A stretch of 64,000 nucleotides of DNA, taken from contig QIAU01000135.1 of assembly GCA_003225055.1 (NCBI GenBank), forward strand, positions 62,001 to 126,000, written 5' to 3'. The DNA is from Acidobacteriota bacterium (GTDB lineage Bacteria > Acidobacteriota > Terriglobia > Terriglobales > Acidobacteriaceae). Under the pieces are notes generated by a model. It had not been told where the DNA came from, made no database searches, and saw only the letters and a list, made by a program, of their open reading frames with translations. Both the position numbers and the translations under genes were made by a program. How positions within the stretch are numbered: the first letter of the stretch is position 1; the number at the start of each line of letters is the position of its first letter. Shown here in pieces: positions 56,654 through 64,000 of the stretch.

Positions 56654-57472
56654 ATGAACGCTTGTAAGATGCGCCAGCATTTCCGCTCCAGCATCTTGCA
56701 ATTCAGAAATCCAATCTTTCTTTTTCTGGCCGCTGTGATTGCCGGCATGCTGAATTCGGTTGCCGGTGGCGGCAGCTTCGTTTCCTTCCCCGCGCTGCTG
56801 TTTGCCGGTTTGCCGGCCGTGCAGGCGAACGCGACCAACACAGTGGCTCTGTGGCCCGGCTTGGCCGCCAGCAGTCTCGCCTATCTGAAGAGACTGGACG
56901 TTCCCCGACGACTCCTAGTTCCTTTGCTGGTGACCAGCATCATCGGCGGCCTGAGCGGCGGGTTGCTGCTGATTAAAACCCCGCAACACACCTTCCTGCA
57001 CCTGGTCCCATGGCTCTTGCTGGCTGGGACACTCATGTTCGCCTTTGGCCATAGGTTTCGCGCCTTGGCAGGAAAAACCGCCAGCGATCATGACCTGCGC
57101 CAGACAAGCTGGCGGACGATTACGTTCATAGCGGGCCTGGAGTTGCTGGTAGGGATCTACGGCGGATATTTCGGCGCCGGCATTGGGTTCATTACCTTAG
57201 GCATGTTGGCGGCCCTCGGCATGCGCAATATCCATGCCATGAACGCGCTCAGAACGCTGCTTGCCGTGGTCATCAACGTGGCGGCGGTGGCCACCTTCAT
57301 CGCGGCCGGCGCTGTGTTGTGGCGGCAATGCCTCGTCATGATCGCCGGTTCGCTCACCGGCGGCTGGTTCGGTGCGCACTACTCCCAGAGAGCCGATCCT
57401 AAGGTGATGCGTTACCTGGTAATCGCCGTGGGGTTGGCAATGAGTGCTTATTTCTTTGCTACCGTCCGCTAA
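56654..57472 (+). CDS. TauE/SafE-family (TSUP) membrane permease
   Basis: 272 aa with about eight transmembrane helices. The two family repeats are FLAAVIAGMLNSVAGGGSFV with NATNTVALWPG in the first half, and LVGIYGGYFGAGIGFITLGM with NALRTLLAVVINVAA in the second. Members export sulfite, sulfoacetate or other organosulfur anions; the substrate is not evident. The ATG at 56654 is chosen over a GTG two codons earlier. Divergent from the pstS remnant. Confidence 0.88.
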   Translation: MNACKMRQHFRSSILQFRNPIFLFLAAVIAGMLNSVAGGGSFVSFPALLFAGLPAVQANATNTVALWPGLAASSLAYLKRLDVPRRLLVPLLVTSIIGGLSGGLLLIKTPQHTFLHLVPWLLLAGTLMFAFGHRFRALAGKTASDHDLRQTSWRTITFIAGLELLVGIYGGYFGAGIGFITLGMLAALGMRNIHAMNALRTLLAVVINVAAVATFIAAGAVLWRQCLVMIAGSLTGGWFGAHYSQRADPKVMRYLVIAVGLAMSAYFFATVR

Positions 57473-57687
57473 AAACTGCGCCCAGTGATACAAGAAAGGT
57501 CTATGAGTCGATGTGAAAAACGCTGTAGCACTGACCGGGGTTCTGCCCACTATCGCTGATTACCTCCACAGGGAAAGGCTGCTCAGGTTGGCGTCCAGGG
57601 AATTCTGAGAGTGACATCTAAGCCGCAAAAAAGTTCCTGCTAAGGTTTTGCCAGGCCGACTCTAGTCAACAGCGCAGAAGTCTCTCT

Positions 57688-58128
57688 CTAATTGTCGATT
57701 CGCTGGACAACCGAGAGAATTTTCCACACTCCATCCGACTTGGAAAGTGTCATGTAATCCACCCAGTGCAGAGCGACCAGTTTGGCAGAAGCGATGTCTC
57801 CCGAAATGTCCAGCACGCTGATCTGCTCCGTTCGCTCTGCTTGGGGAAGGTCAGTGGGACCTTCGGAACGTACGTCCTGTACCATCTGCCAACCCGTTTT
57901 CGTCCTCATCGGGATGTTTCCATGAATCACATGCTTCAGATAGTGGGGATGCAGCGTTTGCTCCATCCGGCTGGCATCGCCGGTGTAATAGGCTTCGATG
58001 TAGTCCCTGACCGTGGCCCGCACGGCGGAAAGATCGTCGCGGGTAGCTTTGTTCTGTTGCGCGTGGATTGAAATGGTGACAAGCGGAAGCAGCAGGCATA
58101 GGCCGAGGCCCAGAAGGAAGATTTTCAT
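57688..58128 (-). CDS. Exported NTF2-like (putative lumazine-binding) protein
   Basis: 146 aa from ATG 58128, with signal peptide MKIFLLGLGLCLLLPLVTIS. The rest is a NTF2-like fold of the Lumazine_bd_2 type: VRDYIEAYYTGDASRMEQTL, HPHYLKHVI and DGVWKILSVVQRID. Found in many acidobacterial and Bacteroidetes exported proteins; ligand unknown. Confidence 0.75.
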   Translation of the reverse strand: MKIFLLGLGLCLLLPLVTISIHAQQNKATRDDLSAVRATVRDYIEAYYTGDASRMEQTLHPHYLKHVIHGNIPMRTKTGWQMVQDVRSEGPTDLPQAERTEQISVLDISGDIASAKLVALHWVDYMTLSKSDGVWKILSVVQRIDN

Positions 58129-59136
58129 GGTGGATTGTCTCCGGCACCGAAGAGATCGAACATTGCGATTATGCTCCATCCTTGATGGTGATGAAGCACA
58201 CCAAGGTCCAGTATCCGTGGGACCCGGTAGAACAAGCCGGATTCAATTGTCGCGACCGCGCCGCATCGGTGCGCCTTATTGCCGCACAGCCCCAAGCGAT
58301 GCACTCTGGCGAGAACTCGGTCGGCTGGACGCCGGCAAAAAGTCAGCTCCCAACTGGTGATGATTAGTGGAAAGACGCTTCCTTGCTTAAGTTTTTGCGC
58401 TGCCACTCTTCGGCTGTGCTTCGCTCCCGCCGCGCTGGCTGAAGGAACTTCGGTACCGGTTCAGGCGGACGGATATCGAGCAGCGACATCGTCAGGAACT
58501 CTTGGTCAGAACTCTTGTTCAGGAACTCTTGGCTGGAATATCCATGCTCAGTGGCGGCATCGTTCACTTCAAGGAAGGCGAAGGTTTCGCGATCATATCC
58601 GCATGGGCCGTGAGTTATTCGCGAAGGGTATCCCCAAGAACTTCCAACTCTACCTTCCTGGCGGCCTCTTCTGTGTTTGTTCATAGGTACGTCGGGATGG
58701 GCGTCCAAACCTTCGCCCAACGCATGGTGTGTTCCGAGACCGCCGGCAGTTCCGATTCTCGAACAGATCATTGGGCGGTCCGGTGATCTGGATACATTTG
58801 ACTAATGCAAGTAATCTGGCATGAATTTAAGGTGGCAACTCAGCTGGACGATCAAGCCGGTCACGTTACAAACAGGCTCATGTGTAGCCGATACGGACTC
58901 TCCCGCCGTAACGGCATCCTCGCCCAGCATTTCGGCGCAGACTTCGCGGATCCGAGCATCGGCGCTTGGGGTTCGGCTTGCGCGCGGTTCTTGCGCGGGT
59001 TCCTCAAGCCGGTTGAGGAAAAGCGTCGCGACGGCCATCCTTTCGACCAATTCCGCGGCGAATCGCGGGCCAATACCGCCCTTCGTCGAGAAGGGCTGCA
59101 TGAAATTGGGAGTCCTAAGCGAGATACGGTTGCCGA
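58129..59136. other. About 1 kb without an intact gene
   Basis: Holds the PAS-domain remnant at 58364-58597 and some longer open stretches on both strands with no recognisable protein. Likely old, eroding coding DNA. Confidence 0.4.
58364..58597 (-). pseudogene. Remnant of a PAS-domain sensor protein
   Basis: YDRETFAFLEVNDAATEHGY, SSQEFL and TMSLLDIRPPEPVPKFLQ are a clear PAS core. Between QEFL and MSLLDIRPPE the sequence repeats QEFLNKSSDQEFL because a 13-14-bp unit (CAGGAACTCTTG) is present three times at 58491-58532. The protein is cut off on both sides, and just upstream the PAS text NNSRPMRI lies in another frame. Confidence 0.65.
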
Positions 59137-59826
59137 TTAGAACGAAACGTTGACGGCAATCGCGACGCCGGGATGGCGTCGGTTGTAGATGTAATACCCA
59201 TCGTTCACGTAATCGATGTAAACGTCGTCGGTTTCGTACCAGGTGCGCGACCAGGATTCCGGCCATGGATCGATCATGCTGAACCAGAAGCCCGCGTACT
59301 GGAACCGGGGGTATCCATCCAACTCGATGATTGGAAGGTTGTGCACGCGAAACCAGCGTGCGCCGCCAAAATACGCACGGAAACGGTCTTCAGGGATGCG
59401 GTAGCCTCTGTAGCCCCCGCGTTCACGCCAGCTGTGGTGCTCGCGTCGCCAATGCTGCGCACGCTGACTCTGCCAGATGTCTCGCGGTCTGAAGTGTTGT
59501 TCCTGTTCGTGCCAGTTTGCCTCCCGCATGGATTGCGGCCCGCGTGCCTGCGGGTGACGGGGCTGCTGCCGTTCCGGCCTGTTCTGCTTTGCCCACTTTT
59601 GTTGGTGGGGACGTTGTTCGCGTCGCTCCGGCCCATTCGCCTGCCCTCTGTCCGAGTACTGCTGGGCAGCTGAGTGTCGGTGGTTCTTTTGATGGTTGTT
59701 TCCTTGCTGCGCATGGGAATCAGCCTTCCCTCCGTCGTCGTGGTCGCGCTGTGCGCTGGCAAGAGGAGGCGCTCCTAGAAGGAGGCCGAGTGTTGCTGTA
59801 CAAATGATTGCAACTATTTTCATCAT
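59137..59826 (-). CDS. Exported His/Gln/Arg-rich protein of unknown function
   Basis: 229 aa. Signal peptide (MMKIVAIICTATLGLLLGAP), then a hydrophilic stretch (26-135) very rich in His, Gln and Arg, then a compact C-terminal domain. The latter reads IPEDRFRAYFGGARWFRVHN, YAGFWFSMIDPWPESWSRTW and YIDYVNDGYYIYNRRHPGVA. The C-terminal part resembles a domain often seen in acidobacterial exported proteins; the His-rich part could bind metal. Function unknown. Confidence 0.7.
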   Translation of the reverse strand: MMKIVAIICTATLGLLLGAPPLASAQRDHDDGGKADSHAQQGNNHQKNHRHSAAQQYSDRGQANGPERREQRPHQQKWAKQNRPERQQPRHPQARGPQSMREANWHEQEQHFRPRDIWQSQRAQHWRREHHSWRERGGYRGYRIPEDRFRAYFGGARWFRVHNLPIIELDGYPRFQYAGFWFSMIDPWPESWSRTWYETDDVYIDYVNDGYYIYNRRHPGVAIAVNVSF

Positions 59827-60104
59827 GAGTACCCGATATTAACGCCAGTCTAGTCCACCTCAGTGGCGCCGTCCTAGTTAGCAAGGCGGGGGTTCTTAGG
59901 CGTTCGCCTCCTCCTTGCGAACCATCATGCGAATGGCCTGCCAGATCGTCATTCGATCTTTCGCGCGCACCCCGGTTCCGGGCTTAATTAAGCCCTAAAC
60001 CCCTACAGGCAGAGTAGCGCCTGGAGGTGATGTCTTGCCGACCTAATGTTGCTGCCCGCCGCAATGGTTTGAGTACAGGGAAAAAATTAAAGTTCTTCTG
60101 GGCC

Positions 60105-60172
60105 TTTACTTTGCACTTGACAGGGTGCGTATAATCTTATGGTCCACTTAGCGGACCAGTTGAGGCTTCCCC
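60105..60172 (+). promoter_or_regulatory. Promoter and GntR-type operator of the OFOR operon
   Basis: TATAAT at 60130-60135 with a weak TTTACT 19 nt upstream. TGGTCC-ACTTAGC-GGACCA (60140-60158) is a perfect 6-bp inverted repeat right at the expected transcription start. FadR-family sites are usually TGGTNNNACCA-like, so autorepression by the next gene is likely. TTGACA at 60117 is too close to the -10 to serve it. Confidence 0.6.
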
Positions 60173-60880
60173 GTGGCGACCACGCTCAACGACGATTTCG
60201 AAGCGATTCGTAGGAACAAAGTCTACGAAGAGGTCGCAAAGCAAATCGAGCGGCTGATCCTGAAAAAGCTGCGACCGGGCGACAAACTCCCATCCGAACG
60301 CGAATTGGCAGAGATGCTCGGCGTGAGCCGCAGTTCTATACGCGATGCTATCCGCAGCCTCGAGTTGGTCGGCCTGGTCGAACCGCGGCAAGGCGCAGGC
60401 ACCGTCGTGAAGGAAATTTCGACCAGCGCCTTGGCGAGTCCTCTCGGTGCGGTGCTGCGGCACAAGCGTGAGGCCGTCAGCGAGCTTCTGGATTTTCGCA
60501 AGATGCTGGAGCCGCCTTTGGCCGCCCGCGCCGCCACCCACGCTTCCGCGGAAGAAATCGCCGAAATGGATGAAATTCTGAATCGGCAAGAAGAGAAGGT
60601 CTGCCGAGGCGATGTCGCAATCGAGGAAGACTCCGAATTCCATTACAGCGTAGCGATGGCGTCGGAAAACTCCGTCATCCTGAAAGTTTTGGACGTGGTG
60701 ATGGACCTGCTGCGCGAAACCCGGGAACGCTCGTTGCAACTAGAAGGGCGTCCGCAGAAGTCGCTCGCCGGCCACCGCCGGATTGTCGCCGCGATTAAGG
60801 GGCGTGATCCGGAGGCCGCCGAGAAAGCCATGCGGCGCCATATCCAGGACGTAGAAGAGATCGTGCTTAAGAAGATTTAG
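60173..60880 (+). CDS. FadR-type GntR-family transcription regulator
   Basis: 235 aa, GTG start. N-terminal winged helix: KVYEEVAKQIERLILKKLRP, GDKLPSERELAEMLGVSRSS and RDAIRSLELVGLVEPRQGAG. The C-terminal all-helical FCD effector domain has the metal-binding His/Asp set in DFRKMLEP, EFHYSVAMAS and GHRRIVAAI. It starts just after the palindrome and 50 nt before the oxidoreductase genes, so it probably senses an organic acid metabolised by that enzyme. Confidence 0.9.
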   Translation: MATTLNDDFEAIRRNKVYEEVAKQIERLILKKLRPGDKLPSERELAEMLGVSRSSIRDAIRSLELVGLVEPRQGAGTVVKEISTSALASPLGAVLRHKREAVSELLDFRKMLEPPLAARAATHASAEEIAEMDEILNRQEEKVCRGDVAIEEDSEFHYSVAMASENSVILKVLDVVMDLLRETRERSLQLEGRPQKSLAGHRRIVAAIKGRDPEAAEKAMRRHIQDVEEIVLKKI

Positions 60881-60929
60881 AAAAGAATTAGAAAAGAAAA
60901 AGAATTAGAAAAGAAAGGGAGGCTCCCCA

Positions 60930-62102
60930 ATGGGCCGGTTATTCGCAATCGAGATTATTTACCGAGGCATCTACCAGAAAACTCTGGCGAGCCGGATCAG
61001 TCGGGCCATTGTCCTGGCGGCGCATCAGGAAGGCAAGCCCGGAATCTCCTTCGGTCGGTACGGCGATAGCCCGGAGCGTAACGGGATTCCGGCGAAGAAC
61101 TTCGCCATCGTCGGCACCGACCAGGAGACGCTCGAGCAGGGCATGGCCAAGTACGAGCCTAAGGAAGTTGACATCACTATCGCGGTGGATGACACGCTCT
61201 TTAAGGGCGTTGAATCCTGGGCGTGGTACGGACTGCAGCCGGTGAACAAGCTGTTGAAACCCGGCGGCACGCTGATCGTCACCTCCCGCGAGACGCCTGA
61301 AGCGCTCATCAAGATGGCCCATCGCAAGGAGACGCCTTATCAGCTGGCCATTGTGAAAGGCACGCCGAGCTTCTCCGGCCTGTGGGTTTACAAGGACGAC
61401 CACACCGATGTACGTATTTTGGGCGCCATTGCCAAGCTGTTGCCTGAACTGTTCAGCCTCAAGTCGGTGCAGAAGGCGATCGTCAATGAATGGAAAGATC
61501 CGGTGAAAGCCGAATCGGCGGCGCGTTCCTGCGAGCGGATTTCGACCACCGAAGTGATGCCGAACCAGGGCAATCCCGAAATTCCTTACAAGTTCGAATT
61601 TCCCAAGTGGCACGAAATGGGCGAGGGTATCGCCATCCCAAGCATCCCGGCCGGGCGGGCAGTCGAAGATCCGGTAAGCCATGCGACGGGCGGGTTCCGG
61701 CCCGATCGCAATCCGACCTTCAAGAAATTCACTACCCGCACCATGCGGCCGGTCGTGAACTTTGACACTTGCATCAAATGCACGCTGTGTTGGTTGCAGT
61801 GTCCCGATTCCTGCTTCGATGTGACTCCGGAGGGGCTCTACGACGCCAACATGCAAGCCTGTTGCGGATGTGGCGTCTGCGAAGCAGTTTGCCCGGTGAA
61901 GGATTGCGTCACCATGGTCAACGAATCGGAATTCGGCGATAACGCCAGCCAGTGGGAGGACTGGAAAAAGGACAAAGCAGCCTACAAGATCTGGCTGGAA
62001 GATAAGATCAAGACGCGCTCCGAGCGCTCCCACGGTTTCCGTTATCGGGGGCAGTACGAGGAGCAGATTCCCGAAATGTTACGGATCGCCCGTGAAGGCT
62101 AG
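60930..62102 (+). CDS. 2-oxoacid:ferredoxin oxidoreductase, fused gamma-delta subunit
   Basis: 390 aa. Residues 1-190 are the gamma domain (IIYRGIYQKTLASRISRAIV, GISFGRYGDSPERNG). A linker leads to a delta domain with two [4Fe-4S] ferredoxin sets: CIKCTLCWLQCPDSC (281-295) and CCGCGVCEAVCPVKDC (311-326). The extra Cys in each set is unusual. It oxidises a 2-oxoacid to acyl-CoA with reduction of ferredoxin. Pyruvate, ketoisovalerate and phenylglyoxylate enzymes share this plan, so the substrate is open. Confidence 0.88.
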   Translation: MGRLFAIEIIYRGIYQKTLASRISRAIVLAAHQEGKPGISFGRYGDSPERNGIPAKNFAIVGTDQETLEQGMAKYEPKEVDITIAVDDTLFKGVESWAWYGLQPVNKLLKPGGTLIVTSRETPEALIKMAHRKETPYQLAIVKGTPSFSGLWVYKDDHTDVRILGAIAKLLPELFSLKSVQKAIVNEWKDPVKAESAARSCERISTTEVMPNQGNPEIPYKFEFPKWHEMGEGIAIPSIPAGRAVEDPVSHATGGFRPDRNPTFKKFTTRTMRPVVNFDTCIKCTLCWLQCPDSCFDVTPEGLYDANMQACCGCGVCEAVCPVKDCVTMVNESEFGDNASQWEDWKKDKAAYKIWLEDKIKTRSERSHGFRYRGQYEEQIPEMLRIAREG

Positions 62103-62122
62103 CGTTCAGGAGGAAAGTTGTC

Positions 62123-63355
62123 ATGGCTCAATTGGCCACCGTTTTGGAAGATCAGCGTCAAACCGATGAAACAGCATTAATCACGGGCAGCGAAGCCATT
62201 GCGGTGGCTTGCAAGCTGGCCGACGTGGACGTAATCACGGCATATCCAATCCGCCCCTACGACACGGTGATGCAGTATGTGTCCAAGCTGGTGTCCAACG
62301 GGGAACTGGACTGTGAATACATCGTTGCTGAAGGCGAACACTCGCAATTCGAAATTGTGAAACACGCTTGCGCGGCGGGCGCCCGCGTTTTCTGCGGCAG
62401 CAGCGGCGTCGGTTGGATGTATGCCATGGAAGCGCTGACCGTGACGCCAGCGTTGCGGGTGCCCATGGTCGCCATGGTGGGCAACCGTGCGCTGGACGAC
62501 CCCGGCGCCTTCGGCGTGGAGCACAATGACGCGCTGACCGTTCGCGACCTTGGTTGGCAACTTGTTTGGGTCGACACCGCCCAGGAAGCTCTGGACACAG
62601 CGCTGATTGCCTACCGCGTGTCTGAGGATCGGCGTATCTTCCTGCCGTGCGCGATCAGTTGTGATGGCGCCTTCCTGACCCACTCGCAGGCGCTGGTGCA
62701 GATTCCATCGCAAAAAAAAGTAAATGAGTTCCTGCCCCGCTATAACCGGGCAGACCTGCTCCTGCACCCTGACAATCCAATCACCGTGGCGCCGCAAGGC
62801 AACGAAGATTGGGTGATGGAAATCCGGCGGCAGAACTACGCGGCGATGGAGAGGGTCTCCGATGTACTGCGCGAAGCCTATGACCATTTCGAGCGGATCT
62901 TCGGGCGCTCTTACGGCAACCCGTTCTTCGAGGAGTTCGAGACCGACGATGCTGACATTGTTCTGATGGGTATGGGAACGCTTTCAACCCCTGTCAAGGT
63001 TGCCATCCGCAAGATGCGCAAGGAAGGCAAGAAAGTTGGATTCGTGCGCATGCGCTGGTTCCGGCCGTTTGCCGCAGCGGAACTGGCGGAGTGCCTGAGC
63101 CGCTTCTCCGCTGTCGGAGTCGTGGACCGGGACTACTCGTTCGGATCGCCATATATGAGCGGCGTGCTGGCAACTGAGGTGCGCAGCGCGTTGTATTCAG
63201 CTCCGGGGAAGAAGCCGCCTGTGGTCGGCTTCATCGCAGGTTTGGGCGGACGCGAGGTGACCGTACCCGATGTAGAGAGAATCACTGAGGGCGTCTACAA
63301 CGCCGCACAAGGCAGGCCCCAACCCTTGACCCAGTGGATCGGGCTGCGCGAGTAA
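62123..63355 (+). CDS. 2-oxoacid:ferredoxin oxidoreductase, alpha subunit
   Basis: 410 aa. GGAGG lies 10 nt before the ATG. GSEAIAVACKLADVDVITAY, PIRPYDTVMQYV, EYIVAEGEHSQFEI and GARVFCGSSGVGWMYAMEAL form the pyrimidine-domain N-terminal half. The C-terminal half has DDADIVLMGMGTLSTPVKVA and a conserved region VGVVDRDYSFG. Lies between the gamma-delta and beta genes with short gaps, one operon. Confidence 0.92.
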   Translation: MAQLATVLEDQRQTDETALITGSEAIAVACKLADVDVITAYPIRPYDTVMQYVSKLVSNGELDCEYIVAEGEHSQFEIVKHACAAGARVFCGSSGVGWMYAMEALTVTPALRVPMVAMVGNRALDDPGAFGVEHNDALTVRDLGWQLVWVDTAQEALDTALIAYRVSEDRRIFLPCAISCDGAFLTHSQALVQIPSQKKVNEFLPRYNRADLLLHPDNPITVAPQGNEDWVMEIRRQNYAAMERVSDVLREAYDHFERIFGRSYGNPFFEEFETDDADIVLMGMGTLSTPVKVAIRKMRKEGKKVGFVRMRWFRPFAAAELAECLSRFSAVGVVDRDYSFGSPYMSGVLATEVRSALYSAPGKKPPVVGFIAGLGGREVTVPDVERITEGVYNAAQGRPQPLTQWIGLRE

Positions 63356-63406
63356 CAAGGATTTTTGACTGATGTGTGGTGACCATCAGAAAGGATAAGG
63401 AGAGTT

Positions 63407-64000
63407 ATGGCTACGTATGTTCAGATTGATCCGACGCAGAAGCTAGAGCCTTTCAAGGCAGTGAAGAAGATTCCGCTGGAGGAATACTTCACCTCCGGCC
63501 ACCGCACCTGCCAAGGCTGCGAGTCGGCGCTGGTAATGAAGATGATGGCTAAGGCTGCCGGGCCGAGAACGATCGTGCTGGGCAGCACCGGGTGCATGTA
63601 TGTAGCTAATACCACCTACTACAGCACCTCGTGGGTAGTGCCGTGGATGCACACCCAGCTCGGCAGCAGCGGGTCGGCTGCGCTCGGGACGGCCGCCGCT
63701 CTGAAGGCCCTCATGCGCAAGGGCAAGATGAAGAAGGAGCCCATCAACGTCATCGCTTTCTGCGGCGACGGTGGCGGCGCCGACATGGGCGTGGGCGCGA
63801 TTTCCGCGACTCTGACCCACCCCGACTACAACTGCCTTATTTTGTTGTACGACAACGAGTCTTATGCCAATACGGACATCCAACTCTCGGGCAGCACGCC
63901 TTGGGGCGCGAATACCACGTTCAGTACGCCGGGCAAAATGAAGCGGATCATGCACCGCCGCTGGAAGAAGAACATGGCGGGCATGATGGCGGCGGGCCAT
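63407..64000 (+). CDS. 2-oxoacid:ferredoxin oxidoreductase, beta subunit (partial)
   Basis: The frame is open to the window edge (198 codons seen; the family is about 300). AAGGAGA precedes the ATG. TSGHRTCQGCESALVMKMMA holds the first cluster cysteines, and GSTGCMYVANTTYYSTSWVV and the thiamine-diphosphate motif FCGDGGGADMGVGAIS...YDNESYANT are present. It supplies the catalytic TPP site for the complex. Confidence 0.92.
   Translation, partial: MATYVQIDPTQKLEPFKAVKKIPLEEYFTSGHRTCQGCESALVMKMMAKAAGPRTIVLGSTGCMYVANTTYYSTSWVVPWMHTQLGSSGSAALGTAAALKALMRKGKMKKEPINVIAFCGDGGGADMGVGAISATLTHPDYNCLILLYDNESYANTDIQLSGSTPWGANTTFSTPGKMKRIMHRRWKKNMAGMMAAGH

Noticed and set aside
58802-59266. 154-codon minus-strand frame upstream of the His-rich exported protein
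   Set aside because: It overlaps the intact exported-protein gene, has no binding site and no motif I recognise. Part of it might be another eroded gene, but I cannot support that.
59895-59985. Short minus-strand frame reading RMTIWQAIRMMVRKEEANA
   Set aside because: It looks protein-like, but the frame is closed by a stop just upstream and only about 23 codons remain. Could be the end of a lost gene.

Overview
The window looks like a chromosomal segment of an Acidobacteriota bacterium, probably Terriglobia/Koribacter-like. This is inferred from the gene order rplU-rpmA-obgE and tilS-hpt-ftsH, the fairly high G+C, and the protein styles: a hybrid kinase ending in PilZ, a DPP4-like S9 peptidase, a TldD/TldE pair and large MdtBC-like pumps. 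No rRNA, tRNA or CRISPR array was found by eye.

Layout. 0-12.5 kb carries an exported SnoaL-like protein, ribosomal proteins L21 and L27, ObgE, a hybrid histidine kinase, NadD-RsfS-methyltransferase-RlmH, a tiny coiled-coil protein, CobO, AccD, FolC and an acyltransferase that lacks its FPEG motif. 12.5-19.5 kb has ThrS, a decayed SRPBCC gene, TilS, an Hpt-like protein and FtsH. 19.5-25.7 kb has a possible group II intron domain V remnant, a selenocysteine-encoding selD, a DUF2393-like protein, TldE/TldD and a decayed PD-(D/E)XK-like gene. 25.7-32.3 kb has DinB, a short UvrC-like protein, a DnaC-like ATPase, HU followed by an ORF-less group IIC intron at its terminator, an unknown protein, L31 and DusB. 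32.4-39 kb has an MBL hydrolase, an S9 peptidase, a broken corrinoid-protein gene, a coiled-coil/zinc-ribbon protein and RlmI. 39-46 kb has Hsp20-ClpB behind a promoter flanked by an inverted repeat, a catalytically altered S41 protease, an NlpC/P60-like protein and a membrane coiled-coil protein. 46.8-54.4 kb is a three-gene RND efflux operon. 54.7-60 kb holds a divergent EF-P-like protein, a PstS pseudogene broken by a 13-bp duplication, a TauE/SafE permease and exported proteins. 60.1 kb to the end holds a FadR-type regulator and a 2-oxoacid:ferredoxin oxidoreductase operon cut by the window edge.

The most notable items are these. selD reads through an in-frame UGA at its catalytic position and has a suitable downstream hairpin. 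A complete-looking IIC intron ribozyme of about 650 nt has no maturase. Several short dispersed repeat families lie between genes, and some have been captured in frame inside selD, dusB, folC, obgE and tldE. At least five gene remnants or pseudogenes remain alignable across frames, and four apparently intact genes have lost family-defining catalytic residues (plsC-like, hpt-like, S41, UvrC-like). Family assignments rest on motifs read by eye; no database search was run.
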